DNA of 50,631 bases from Flavobacteriales bacterium. GTDB taxonomy: Bacteria; Bacteroidota; Bacteroidia; Flavobacteriales_D; Sanyastnellaceae. Both the position numbers and the translations under genes were made by a program. How positions within the stretch are numbered: the first letter of the stretch is position 1; each line of letters starts with the position of its first letter. Shown here one piece after another: positions 15,919 through 23,461 of this stretch. The stretch spans positions 1 through 50,631 of the forward strand of contig JANQWV010000043.1 of NCBI GenBank assembly GCA_030729695.1, read 5' to 3'. The notes under the pieces were generated by a model, which had not been told where the DNA came from, did not search any database, and worked only from the letters and a program-made list of their open reading frames with translations.

Positions 15919-16629
15919 TTGATACAGTTATTGCGAAATTATCTGTCCGTTCGAGTTTCACCACTCTATTTTTTACTTAGCGCTATTTGGATTTTTCTAT
16001 ACAGTGTCCCCTTAGAGGTGATTCGGCCGTTTTCTTTTTTCGATGTCTTGAAAATTGCTCTGGTACTTATTAGTTTGCGCCTCTATGACGATGTGATTCA
16101 AGATAAAGACGATTCACTTGATGCGCTTAAACTTCCTTTGGTGCTCTTTTTAAGTTTGAGCGCTCTTGCGTGGTTGCAAGACGGATTGGATTTGTCTGCG
16201 ATGTGGATTTGTTTTTTCGTGTTCAATCATATTCTATACAAGGCACTTGGTCACATTGATTTTTGGGCGTTTGTTATACCTGCATTTCAGTTCCCCGTGA
16301 TTCTGTTAGCAGTTACTTTTCCCATTTGGCAAGGTGAGTTGGATAAAATCCGCTTGCTTTCTGCGGGATCTCTTTTTTTTAGTGCCCTTGTTTTTAGATG
16401 GCTCGAGCAGTCAGAGGATCATCGACAGCCGATATGGATTTACCTTTTTTCTTCATTGGTAGTAGCAATGATAGTTTTCGATTTCACCTCTCTTCTGTCA
16501 TTTCTTGCGGCTATTGTTGCTTTAATCTGCCTCCTTGTGTTGTTTTTGTTTTGCAAAAGAAGAATGCATCTGTGGTGGGCTATCATTGTCCTGCTGCTAC
16601 AGCTGGTAGCTTTTAATTTCGGTTTCTAA
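15919..16629 (+). CDS. Polytopic inner-membrane protein with a DDxxxDxDD motif, TTG start
   Basis: 236 residues with about seven to eight hydrophobic helices. The loop after the second or third helix reads RLYDDVIQDKDDS, an acidic DDxxxDxDD cluster that recalls the Mg-prenyl-pyrophosphate motifs of UbiA-type prenyltransferases. The rest is too short and diverged to assign, and no second acidic motif is seen. No ATG is available after the in-frame TAA at 15901-15903; the TTG at 15919 is the most upstream credible start, with another TTG at 15931. Function unknown; a role in membrane lipid or quinone chemistry is speculative. Confidence 0.65.
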   Translation: MIQLLRNYLSVRVSPLYFLLSAIWIFLYSVPLEVIRPFSFFDVLKIALVLISLRLYDDVIQDKDDSLDALKLPLVLFLSLSALAWLQDGLDLSAMWICFFVFNHILYKALGHIDFWAFVIPAFQFPVILLAVTFPIWQGELDKIRLLSAGSLFFSALVFRWLEQSEDHRQPIWIYLFSSLVVAMIVFDFTSLLSFLAAIVALICLLVLFLFCKRRMHLWWAIIVLLLQLVAFNFGF

Positions 16630-16643
16630 CAAGAAATGATAAT

Positions 16644-16651
16644 TACTTTTA
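16644..16651 (+). promoter_or_regulatory. Near-consensus -7 element four bases before the fucosidase start
   Basis: TACTTTTA differs from TAnnTTTG only at its last base and ends exactly four bases (TGTC) before the ATG at 16656. A TTTC at 16623-16626 lies 17 bases upstream in the -33 position. Confidence 0.4.
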
Positions 16652-16655
16652 TGTC

Positions 16656-18062
16656 ATGAAGAAATTACTATTAATCGTCTTTTTACTTGCTTTTGTCAGT
16701 GCGAAATCTCAACCTTCGCCAGCATACACCTATCCGAATGATCTTTCGGTTCGTGAGAACCTTGAGCATTGGCGCGATTTGAAATTTGGAATTATTATTC
16801 ATTGGGGAATCTATGCAGTGCCGGGTATTGTCGAGTCTTGGTCTATCTGTAATGAAGATTGGGTGGGAAGAGACACCGCCTTGGATTACGAAGATTACAA
16901 GAAATGGTATTTCGGTTTGTCGAAGGAGTTTAATCCGATGCAATTCAATCCCGAGGCATGGGCTTCTTCAGCGAAAGAAGCTGGCATGAAGTACCTGGTT
17001 TTTACAACGAAGCACCACGATGGGTTTTGCATGTTCGACAGCAAATATTCCGATTTTAAAATCACAAACGGTCCTTTCCAATCGAATCCAAAATCGAATG
17101 TCACCAAGGAAGTCTTCAAGTCATTCCGAGAAAAAGATTTTTTTATCGGCGCATACTTTTCGAAACCCGATTGGCATTCCGATTATTACTGGTGGCATGC
17201 CTTTGCAACAGGAGAGCGCAATAACAATTATGATATTCGGAAATTCCCAGAGCAGTGGAAACGCTTTCAGAACTATACCGCGAATCAGATTTCAGAATTA
17301 ACCTCTGAATACGGAAAGGTAGATATGCTTTGGCTCGATGGCGGATGGGTGCGTCCGCTGGAAACCGTAAACGATGAAGTGATCTCGTGGCAATGTCCAA
17401 TCCCAGCGTGGAGTCAGGATGTCAATGTCCCGCGTCTAGCCGAGATAGCGCGGAAGAATAACCGAGGAACATTGGTCGTAGATAGAACAGTGCACGGAGA
17501 ATATGAAAACTACAGAACGCCAGAGCAGCGCATTCCGGAGGGAAGATTGGATTATCCTTGGGAGACCTGCATGACATTGGGAAATGCATGGGGATATGTA
17601 GCTAATGACAAATACAAACCTTCTCGCGAGGTCATTCATAAGCTCGTTGAAGTAGTAGCCAAGGGTGGAAATTTATTGTTGGGTGTTGGTCCAACAGCAA
17701 CAGGTGTTTTTCCGGAAGAGGTGAATAATCGACTAAAGGAAATAGGCGAGTGGACAAGCGTTCATGCAGAGGCAATCTATGGAACGCGAAGCATTTCGAA
17801 TTTCCAAAAAGACAATATTTATTTTGTTGAAGGAAAGAAGGGCGAACAATATGCATGTGTGTTGTTGAAGGAAGGCGAGCAAGTTCCATCTGAAATTGCA
17901 TTGCCATGGGGAATGAAGAGTAAAGACCAACGTTTAATTGAAATAAGCACGAGCGAAAGCCAATCCATTCGAATGAAAGAAGGACGGATGTTCTTGTATC
18001 CAAGTAAGAAGGTTCAATCCTTATCGAAAGAACTGCCGGTTGTCGTGTTTAGATGGTATTAA
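16656..18062 (+). CDS. Alpha-L-fucosidase, glycoside hydrolase family 29
   Basis: 468 residues. The signal peptide ends near SAKSQ, so the enzyme is exported. The GH29 catalytic barrel is clear: FGIIIHWG (44-51), TTKHHDGFCMFDS (117-129) and VDMLWLDGGW (222-231), with Asp228 in the position of the catalytic nucleophile. The acid/base residue cannot be placed by eye. A short beta-rich C-terminal part follows the barrel. GH29 enzymes release L-fucose from fucosylated glycans such as algal or mucin oligosaccharides. It stands alone here, without SusC/SusD or other sugar hydrolases, so it is not in a typical polysaccharide locus. There is no T9SS sorting domain, so a periplasmic location is likely. 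Confidence 0.93.
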   Translation: MKKLLLIVFLLAFVSAKSQPSPAYTYPNDLSVRENLEHWRDLKFGIIIHWGIYAVPGIVESWSICNEDWVGRDTALDYEDYKKWYFGLSKEFNPMQFNPEAWASSAKEAGMKYLVFTTKHHDGFCMFDSKYSDFKITNGPFQSNPKSNVTKEVFKSFREKDFFIGAYFSKPDWHSDYYWWHAFATGERNNNYDIRKFPEQWKRFQNYTANQISELTSEYGKVDMLWLDGGWVRPLETVNDEVISWQCPIPAWSQDVNVPRLAEIARKNNRGTLVVDRTVHGEYENYRTPEQRIPEGRLDYPWETCMTLGNAWGYVANDKYKPSREVIHKLVEVVAKGGNLLLGVGPTATGVFPEEVNNRLKEIGEWTSVHAEAIYGTRSISNFQKDNIYFVEGKKGEQYACVLLKEGEQVPSEIALPWGMKSKDQRLIEISTSESQSIRMKEGRMFLYPSKKVQSLSKELPVVVFRWY

Positions 18063-18183
18063 ACATGCGTTTCGAGATTAGGACTTCCTCTACTCGAAAA
18101 TCATTCGTTTTCTTAGTTTTAAGAGTCAATGATTTTGTTTAACATTCTGGTCGCAAAGCACTTGAAATTACTACTTAAGGAGT

Positions 18184-18215
18184 ATTTGCACGTTGCTAGG
18201 AAAGGGCCAATTTTG
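18184..18215 (+). promoter_or_regulatory. Candidate promoter of the Tyr/Asp-peptide - JmjC operon
   Basis: TTTG at 18184-18187 and CAATTTTG at 18208-18215 (one mismatch to TAnnTTTG) are 20 bases apart. The ATG at 18238 follows 22 bases later. This is the best -33/-7 pair in the 175-base gap after the fucosidase gene. Confidence 0.5.
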
Positions 18216-18237
18216 TGATAAACATAAATCAAACACT

Positions 18238-18525
18238 ATGGAAAACAAACCGACGCTCGTCGATTCGGACGTTCGCACTGCGGATGTGAAAAAGTCGACA
18301 AATTCAATTTATTCACTCAAGTTAAGTTCTGTGGCCGTGGCTTTAGCGCTAACCACGATGTCTGTTGGAATTACAGGTTGTGTAGACAGTGATGTCAGCA
18401 CCTACGGAGATCCAGCAGCAGATAGTTATGATGCTGGTGCTTATGATTTAGGAGCTTTCGCGGATTCTTATGATTATGGGAATTACGATACGAATGATTC
18501 TGATGTTACACGTTACGCTGACTAA
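18238..18525 (+). CDS. Small Tyr/Asp-repeat lipoprotein-like peptide, possible substrate of the adjacent JmjC oxygenase
   Basis: 95 residues, no family recognised. Residues 1-28 are hydrophilic, unusually long for a signal peptide n-region. Residues 29-47 are hydrophobic and end in a lipobox-like VGITGC with Cys48. The 47-residue tail after Cys48 holds 12 Asp and 7 Tyr, no Lys and one Arg. Within it ADSYDAGAYD (61-70) and ADSYDYGNYD (75-84) are two copies 14 residues apart. The stop is eight bases before the oxygenase start. The layout, leader plus repetitive acidic core beside a modifying enzyme, resembles a RiPP precursor or a post-translationally hydroxylated lipoprotein (inference). The frame opens at a TTG at 18193, but the ATG at 18238 fits the promoter better. 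Confidence 0.75.
   Translation: MENKPTLVDSDVRTADVKKSTNSIYSLKLSSVAVALALTTMSVGITGCVDSDVSTYGDPAADSYDAGAYDLGAFADSYDYGNYDTNDSDVTRYAD
18418..18489 (+). repeat. Two-copy ADSYDxGxYD repeat within the small peptide
   Basis: Bases 18418-18447 and 18460-18489 encode ADSYDAGAYD and ADSYDYGNYD, identical at 8 of 10 positions. Codons differ between the copies (for example GAT AGT against GAT TCT), so the protein repeat seems to be held by selection and is not a recent DNA duplication. Confidence 0.7.
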
Positions 18526-18533
18526 TTCGTGAA

Positions 18534-19721
18534 ATGAACGTTCCCGTATACACTTTTCCTTGGGTAATTTCGCCGTTGAGCTTTGAGGAGTTTGAAAAGG
18601 ATTATTTTGAAAAGAAATTTATTCATATCAAACGAAACCAGACCGAATATTTTTCTCCTGCGCTCACTTATTCAGCAATTGAAGATTATCTATACAATGA
18701 GACATTGAGATTTCCTTCAACGCGCTTAACTAACGCCAAAGAGGATGTTCCAAGCGAAAAGTATGTAGTTGGAGACAAGGTTGTGGCTTCAAATCTTTTG
18801 AAGCACTTTGTGGAAGGTTCAACAATAGTTCTCTCAGGACTTCATGAACATGTGGCAGGGCTGGGCGAGTTGGTTAGCAATCTGTCTAAACAATTTTACC
18901 AACGCTTTCAGACGAATGTATACATCACTCCAAAGGGAAGTCAAGGTTTCAAGGTTCATTACGACACGCATGATGTTTTTGTTCTTCAAATTCATGGTAA
19001 GAAAACATGGAAGATTTACAAAGACAATCCCGTTTCTCTTCCAAATAAACTTATGGAATTTGCCCCGGGCAAATATCAAGTGGGTGAGGTGGAAGAGACC
19101 ATTGTCGCTGAGGCAGGAGACTTGATTTACATTCCCCGCGGAATCATGCACCAAGCTGAGACCAACGATGACATGTCAATTCACGTGACGTTAGGAATGT
19201 TAGGTTATACCTGGACAGACTTGCTCATTGAAAGTGTGTTGGAATTTTCGAAAACGAATGATTCGCTTCGTAGATTTTTGCCGCGTGAAATGTTACGCAA
19301 TGGCGCGAAAGAAATCCATCAGGAATATTTTGCCGAATTGTTTTCAACCATGGCGTCATCCATTTCATTGCAGGATAGCGTGAATCGTTTCAAGCGTGAG
19401 ATTTCAGCAAGTCAGAAAATTAACATCAAGAACCTTTTGACACAGGGTGACTCCGTTTCAGGAATTGATGAAAATTCAATTTTTGAAATGAGACACAACG
19501 TTCTTTTTCTTATCAAACGAAAGGGAGAGAATGTAGTTCTTGAATGGCAAGGGAAAGAAGTCGAGTTTCCCATGTTCATGGATCCTGCTATTCATTTCAT
19601 AGCCAAAATGAAACAACCTTTCAAGTTGGACCAAGTTCCAGATTGTGTTGATCAGGATGGTAAAATAGTTTTTGTTACACGTTTAATTAAGGAAGGTCTT
19701 CTTTCCACTCAAATCAATTAA
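18534..19721 (+). CDS. JmjC/cupin-4 domain 2-oxoglutarate/Fe(II) oxygenase
   Basis: 395 residues. The cupin-4/JmjC fold of the ribosomal-oxygenase group (YcfD/RoxA, NO66, MINA53) is clear from VHYDTHDVFVLQIHGKKTW (141-159) and IPRGIMHQAE (200-209). The iron ligands His142, Asp144 and His206 are all present, with spacing close to that of YcfD, and Lys157 or Lys160 could contact 2-oxoglutarate. The C-terminal ~150 residues resemble the helical dimerisation and winged-helix-like parts of that group. Such enzymes hydroxylate protein side chains (Arg, His, Asn or Asp). The operon position, eight bases after the Tyr/Asp-rich peptide, suggests that peptide as substrate (inference); a ribosomal target is the alternative. 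The start ATG is the only one that fits. Confidence 0.88.
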   Translation: MNVPVYTFPWVISPLSFEEFEKDYFEKKFIHIKRNQTEYFSPALTYSAIEDYLYNETLRFPSTRLTNAKEDVPSEKYVVGDKVVASNLLKHFVEGSTIVLSGLHEHVAGLGELVSNLSKQFYQRFQTNVYITPKGSQGFKVHYDTHDVFVLQIHGKKTWKIYKDNPVSLPNKLMEFAPGKYQVGEVEETIVAEAGDLIYIPRGIMHQAETNDDMSIHVTLGMLGYTWTDLLIESVLEFSKTNDSLRRFLPREMLRNGAKEIHQEYFAELFSTMASSISLQDSVNRFKREISASQKINIKNLLTQGDSVSGIDENSIFEMRHNVLFLIKRKGENVVLEWQGKEVEFPMFMDPAIHFIAKMKQPFKLDQVPDCVDQDGKIVFVTRLIKEGLLSTQIN

Positions 19722-19737
19722 TTTAAAATCAAATCAA

Positions 19738-20124
19738 ATGAAAAAGAAACTCATTATTTTCATCTGCTTGGCACTGGTGGTTACAGGCGGAATCGTAATT
19801 GCACAAAGTGTAATTTCGAACAATAAAAAGAACCGAATGGTTGTTGAAAGAACTGAAAAGCAAACCAATAAAATGGTTGAGATTTATGGTTTAACACCTG
19901 CGCAGAGAGATGCTATTTACAAGGTGAATGAAACCTTCCAAAAGAATCTTTCAGATTTGGTTTCGGAACACAAAGGAGCTCCAGATTTCGAAGTTAGAGA
20001 AGAGGCTATTTTGTATTCTCATGAACAAAACGCGTTTGCTATTTTAGATGAAACGCAAAAAGCAAAGTGGTTGGCTGCAAAAGAGTATCGCAAGACGCAT
20101 CCGCGTGAGCAACCGCAGAAATAA
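19738..20124 (+). CDS. Spy/CpxP (LTxxQ)-like membrane-anchored protein
   Basis: 128 residues. One N-terminal membrane anchor (about 3-23) lacks a clear cleavage site. The remainder is helical and highly charged, with the LTxxQ-type motif YGLTPAQRDAIYKV (about 50-63) and a second LDETQKAKWL (about 103-112). This matches the helix-hairpin pattern of Spy/CpxP periplasmic chaperones and sensors, though no family identity is certain. It starts 16 bases after the oxygenase stop and ends at a terminator, so it is the last gene of the three-gene operon. A role in handling or sensing the small lipoprotein at the envelope is conceivable (inference). Confidence 0.72.
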   Translation: MKKKLIIFICLALVVTGGIVIAQSVISNNKKNRMVVERTEKQTNKMVEIYGLTPAQRDAIYKVNETFQKNLSDLVSEHKGAPDFEVREEAILYSHEQNAFAILDETQKAKWLAAKEYRKTHPREQPQK

Positions 20125-20143
20125 TTTTAGTTTAGTTTGAATG

Positions 20144-20175
20144 AAGGCAGTCACATCGGTGGCTGCCTTTTTTAT
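20144..20175. terminator. Terminator closing the JmjC operon (bidirectional)
   Basis: AAGGCAGTCAC-ATCG-GTGGCTGCCTT is an 11-bp stem with one T-G pair, followed by TTTTTTA. Its tail overlaps the stop codon of the convergent gene. Confidence 0.85.
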
Positions 20176-20840
20176 TGCTGTCGAAATTGAAATCCCATTC
20201 TTTTTCCAGTAGCCAAACTGCCGCTATGATTGATGTCTTGCATCTCTTCAACTGTAATCTGATGAAGATTTTCATAGGGAGGAATAAGCAGGTCGAAATT
20301 TAGCGCGTAAAGAACTACTTGATCGACGAATTTCGTTTGGCTTGCCGTGTCGAAGTTTGAAGCAACGATATCATTGAACATGATTCCAAATTGCTTCTTT
20401 CCTTGAACCACGAAGTGATTTTCTTTGTTAATGAAAACACGCGCAAGCAAATAGCCTACATCTGCCGTTCTATCGTATCTGAACGAATCTGAAAGGAAGT
20501 TGTAAACGTTAATGGTGCCAACGTAACTGTTAGCCGGTTTTTCTCTTAGATATCCGGTTTGCCAGAAACTGCTGTCTTTTTCGAATTGAAATACATTGGT
20601 GTGCATTTGAAAAATAAGCAAGTCACCTGCTACGCGAATTTCGCATTGAAAAGCGCCTCTGTCGCGGTATTCAAACTTTACACGTGAATCGGTATTGCCA
20701 AATTGAACCGTTAATTCTTGAATGGTGTTTTTTAAGACTTCCTTCAACGAATTGAATTGGGCAATGGTGTTGTGAAAAACGTCCTGCTTCAGTACGCTTT
20801 TGTTTTTAAGTAAGGCAAGAATAAGGTCTTTTGTTTCCAT
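20172..20840 (-). CDS. Conserved hypothetical protein, likely cytoplasmic
   Basis: 222 residues, no signal peptide or membrane helix. The N-terminal ~50 residues are helical and the rest alternates strands and helices (VKFEYRDRGAFQCEIRVAG, GTINVYNFLSDSFRY). I do not recognise the family. The ATG at 20840 lies one base after the proS stop (20842), so the two genes form an operon and this protein may be made with the synthetase. The longer frame from 20876 would overlap proS; the ATG is preferred. Confidence 0.72.
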   Translation of the reverse strand: METKDLILALLKNKSVLKQDVFHNTIAQFNSLKEVLKNTIQELTVQFGNTDSRVKFEYRDRGAFQCEIRVAGDLLIFQMHTNVFQFEKDSSFWQTGYLREKPANSYVGTINVYNFLSDSFRYDRTADVGYLLARVFINKENHFVVQGKKQFGIMFNDIVASNFDTASQTKFVDQVVLYALNFDLLIPPYENLHQITVEEMQDINHSGSLATGKRMGFQFRQQ

Positions 20841-20841
20841 A

Positions 20842-22311
20842 TTAATAAGCTCTAGCGAATAATACACGACGTTCACTCGGTTTTCCGGTTACCATACAAA
20901 CACCAGGTTCTGTAGGCCCGTCGAAAGGGATGCAACGGATGGTTGCTTTGGTTTCTTGCTTAATCAATTCTTCAGTCTCTGCTGTACCGTCCCAATGCGC
21001 TAGGAAAAATCCAGTTTTTTCGTCGAGTAATTTTTTGAATGTCTCGTAGTCGTCAACTTCCGTCATGTGTCCGTTTCTGAACTCCAATGCTTGATTGAAC
21101 ATGTTCGCTTGAATTTCTTCCAACAAATTTTCAATAGTGCTTTCTACCCCTTCGAATGACACAGTTGATTTTTCAGAAGTGTCGCGACGTGCAATTTCAA
21201 CGGTTCCGTTTTCCAAATCTTTTGGACCAATGGCCAAACGAACAGGAACTCCTTTCAATTCATATTCAGCAAATTTCCAACCACTGCGCTTGCTGTCGTC
21301 ATCGTCGAACTTCGCTACAATACCTTTTGCTTTCAATGCTTTTACAAGGGGAAGAACTTTTTCGCGAATCACTTCAAGTTGCTCAAGTCCTTTGTAGATA
21401 GGCACAATTACAGCGTGAATAGGCGCCAACTTCGGTGGAACACGAAGTCCCTTGTCGTCGCTGTGTGTCATGATTAGCGCACCCATTAGACGTGTGCTTA
21501 CACCCCAAGAAGTTGCCCAAACGTATTCTGAATTTCCTTCTTTCGTTGTGAATTTCACATCGAAGGCTTTCGCGAAATTTTGTCCAAGAAAGTGAGAAGT
21601 TCCCGCTTGAAGTGCTTTTCCATCTTGCATCAAAGCTTCAATGCACAAGGTGTCCAGCGCTCCTGCAAAACGTTCGCTCTCAGACTTTCTTCCTTTTACA
21701 ACAGGCATAGCCATGAAGTTTTCAGCGAATTCTGCGTACACATCAAGCATGCGCTCTGTCTCTTCAATCGCTTCTTGCGCGGTAGAGTGGGCGGTGTGCC
21801 CTTCTTGCCACAAGAACTCTGCAGTTCTTAAAAATAAACGCGTACGCATTTCCCAACGAACCACATTCGCCCATTGGTTAATGAGCAAAGGAAGGTCGCG
21901 GTAACTCTGAATCCAACCTTTGTAAGTATTCCAGATAATGGTCTCACTGGTTGGGCGTATGATTAACTCTTCTTCAAGCTTTGCATCTGGATCAACAACA
22001 ACACCTCCATTTTCTGACTTAAGTCTGTAGTGGGTTACAACGGCACATTCTTTGGCGAATCCTTCAACATGGGCAGCCTCTTTACTCAAATAGCTTTTCG
22101 GAATCAACAAGGGGAAATAAGCATTCTGATGCCCCGTTTCTTTGAAACGAAGGTCCAATTGATCACGCATCTTCTCCCAAATTGCATAGCCGTAGGGTTT
22201 AATAACCATACAACCTTTCACCTCACTGTGTTGCGCCAAATCGGCTTGCATCACAAGTTCGTTATACCATTTGGAGTAATCTTCTTTTCTCGTCGGAATT
22301 TTCTCGGCCAT
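20842..22311 (-). CDS. proS: Prolyl-tRNA synthetase (short, archaeal/eukaryotic-like type)
   Basis: 489 residues. It charges tRNA-Pro with proline in the cytoplasm. Class II motif 2 is clear ([20 protein letters not shown]), with RPTSET and QEGHTAH nearby and an anticodon-binding domain after about residue 290. The length, the lack of the bacterial editing insertion, and the C-terminus ending in ...LFARAY mark it as the short type with a zinc-binding-like C-terminal domain, which most Bacteroidota carry. The ATG at 22311 is 22 bases after an exact TACATTTG promoter element. Confidence 0.95.
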   Translation of the reverse strand: MAEKIPTRKEDYSKWYNELVMQADLAQHSEVKGCMVIKPYGYAIWEKMRDQLDLRFKETGHQNAYFPLLIPKSYLSKEAAHVEGFAKECAVVTHYRLKSENGGVVVDPDAKLEEELIIRPTSETIIWNTYKGWIQSYRDLPLLINQWANVVRWEMRTRLFLRTAEFLWQEGHTAHSTAQEAIEETERMLDVYAEFAENFMAMPVVKGRKSESERFAGALDTLCIEALMQDGKALQAGTSHFLGQNFAKAFDVKFTTKEGNSEYVWATSWGVSTRLMGALIMTHSDDKGLRVPPKLAPIHAVIVPIYKGLEQLEVIREKVLPLVKALKAKGIVAKFDDDDSKRSGWKFAEYELKGVPVRLAIGPKDLENGTVEIARRDTSEKSTVSFEGVESTIENLLEEIQANMFNQALEFRNGHMTEVDDYETFKKLLDEKTGFFLAHWDGTAETEELIKQETKATIRCIPFDGPTEPGVCMVTGKPSERRVLFARAY

Positions 22312-22333
22312 TTTTTTTCTTTTTTCGAAGTTG

Positions 22334-22341
22334 CAAATGTA
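22334..22341 (-). promoter_or_regulatory. -7 element for proS
   Basis: The minus strand reads TACATTTG, an exact match, with a TTTG about 23 bases further upstream (plus-strand CAAA at 22365-22368). A plus-strand TACCTTTA (22351-22358, one mismatch) with a TTG at 22331-22333 could drive the divergent lipoprotein, so the two promoters overlap. Confidence 0.6.
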
Positions 22342-22379
22342 AAACCTTATTACCTTTAAACTATCAAATCCATACGATT

Positions 22380-23390
22380 ATGAATGCGTTACAACGAAAT
22401 TTTTACTTCTTCATTACAGTTCTTGCTTTAAGTTCTTGTGCGAGTTTTGAAAATTTGACCGACGATCGCACACGTGCTGAAGACGATGAAATGTATTGGA
22501 ATGGAAAGGAATTGTTTTACGACAATTCACTCGTAGCTAGTGCAGCGGGAATAGGAGATGATTACTATGACCCGAATTCTGCTAACCGCGCAAATTCATT
22601 GAATGGAGGAACAAATCCAAGAGCAATGTTCAATCCGATTAGCGGATGGCAATTGAGTTACGGTTTGAATGCATTTTCCAATTACAGCAACGGATTTGGA
22701 ATGGGAGGCTTTGACCCATACAACAATTTCGGAGGATTCAATAACTTCGGATACAATCCCTATGGTTTTAACAATTATGGTTTTAATCCATACAGTTCAT
22801 TCAATCCTTACGGCAATTTCGGATACAATCCTTACGGTTTTGGAACGGGTGGAATAGGTTGGGGTGGTTATGGCAACGGATGGATGGGTAACGGTTGGAA
22901 CAACAACGGTTGGAATGGAAATGGCGGAGGTTGGGGAGGCTCAATCGGAAGCGGTGAAACACCCAATGTTACAAACCATCATCGTAGACCCACAAGTGTA
23001 GGATCTGGGAATTCTTCAACATACGGACGCGGTGTTCTTCAAAAGAGTTTGGTGCAGCCGATTAGTGAAACATCGCGTACGCCCCAGGCAGTAGCTCCTG
23101 CACGCGCGAACAATTACAACTATTCGAATCCAACTTATTCAAGTCCTTCGCGTTCAACTCCTGCATACACACGCCCATCGAATTCAGGACCTTCAAGAAC
23201 GACGTCGCCGACATACACAAGTCCTTCGCGTCCTGCTCCAAGTTACAGTTCGCCATCGCCATCGCCTTCAAGATCGACACCAACGAAACCTTCAACGAGC
23301 TCACCTTCTCCATCTCGTTCAACTCCAACGCGCACGAGCCCTGCTCCAAGCTCTCCTTCAAGAACTGCTTCACCTGGTAAGAGACCTTGA
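22380..23390 (+). CDS. Low-complexity lipoprotein: Gly/Asn/Tyr-rich then Ser/Pro/Thr-rich
   Basis: 336 residues. The signal ends in a lipobox (ALSSC, Cys20). After a short acidic segment (DDRTRAEDDEMYWNGKELF), residues about 110-200 repeat NPYGF/FNNYGF/GWNGNG-type units rich in Gly, Asn, Tyr and Trp. Residues about 235-336 are rich in Ser, Pro, Thr and Arg with recurrent SPSRSTP. No folded domain is recognised. The composition suggests a surface-exposed, extended or self-associating lipoprotein. The stop TGA overlaps the ATG of the next gene (TGATG), so it is coupled to the FadL-like porin and may act with it. Confidence 0.8.
   Translation: MNALQRNFYFFITVLALSSCASFENLTDDRTRAEDDEMYWNGKELFYDNSLVASAAGIGDDYYDPNSANRANSLNGGTNPRAMFNPISGWQLSYGLNAFSNYSNGFGMGGFDPYNNFGGFNNFGYNPYGFNNYGFNPYSSFNPYGNFGYNPYGFGTGGIGWGGYGNGWMGNGWNNNGWNGNGGGWGGSIGSGETPNVTNHHRRPTSVGSGNSSTYGRGVLQKSLVQPISETSRTPQAVAPARANNYNYSNPTYSSPSRSTPAYTRPSNSGPSRTTSPTYTSPSRPAPSYSSPSPSPSRSTPTKPSTSSPSPSRSTPTRTSPAPSSPSRTASPGKRP
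22711..22860 (+). repeat. Degenerate Gly/Asn/Tyr-coding repeats
   Basis: Imperfect units of about 15-24 bases around TACAATCCTTACGG and TTTAACAATTATGG encode repeated NPYG, FNNYG and FGYNPYG. They lie within the low-complexity lipoprotein gene. Confidence 0.6.
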
Positions 23391-23461
23391 TGCGAAGCGA
23401 GATGTTAAACAAGGTGTTTTACAAGATGCGTAGCAAGATGTTGCACAAGGTGCTTCGCAAG
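23390..23461 (+). repeat. Two-copy 36-bp tandem repeat in the FadL leader
   Basis: Bases 23390-23425 and 23426-23461 are imperfect copies beginning ATGCGAAGCGAGATG and ATGCGTAGCAAGATG. They encode 12-residue units identical at 8 positions. Confidence 0.7.

Noticed and set aside
18085-18120. Possible terminator after the fucosidase gene (GAAAA...TTTTC)
   Set aside because: The stem is only about five A-T-rich pairs with no proper T run, so it is too weak to call.
18238-18525. Calling the Tyr/Asp peptide a confirmed RiPP precursor
   Set aside because: It also has a lipobox-like Cys and no recognised leader family, so it may be a plain lipoprotein; the substrate link to the oxygenase is kept only as a hypothesis.
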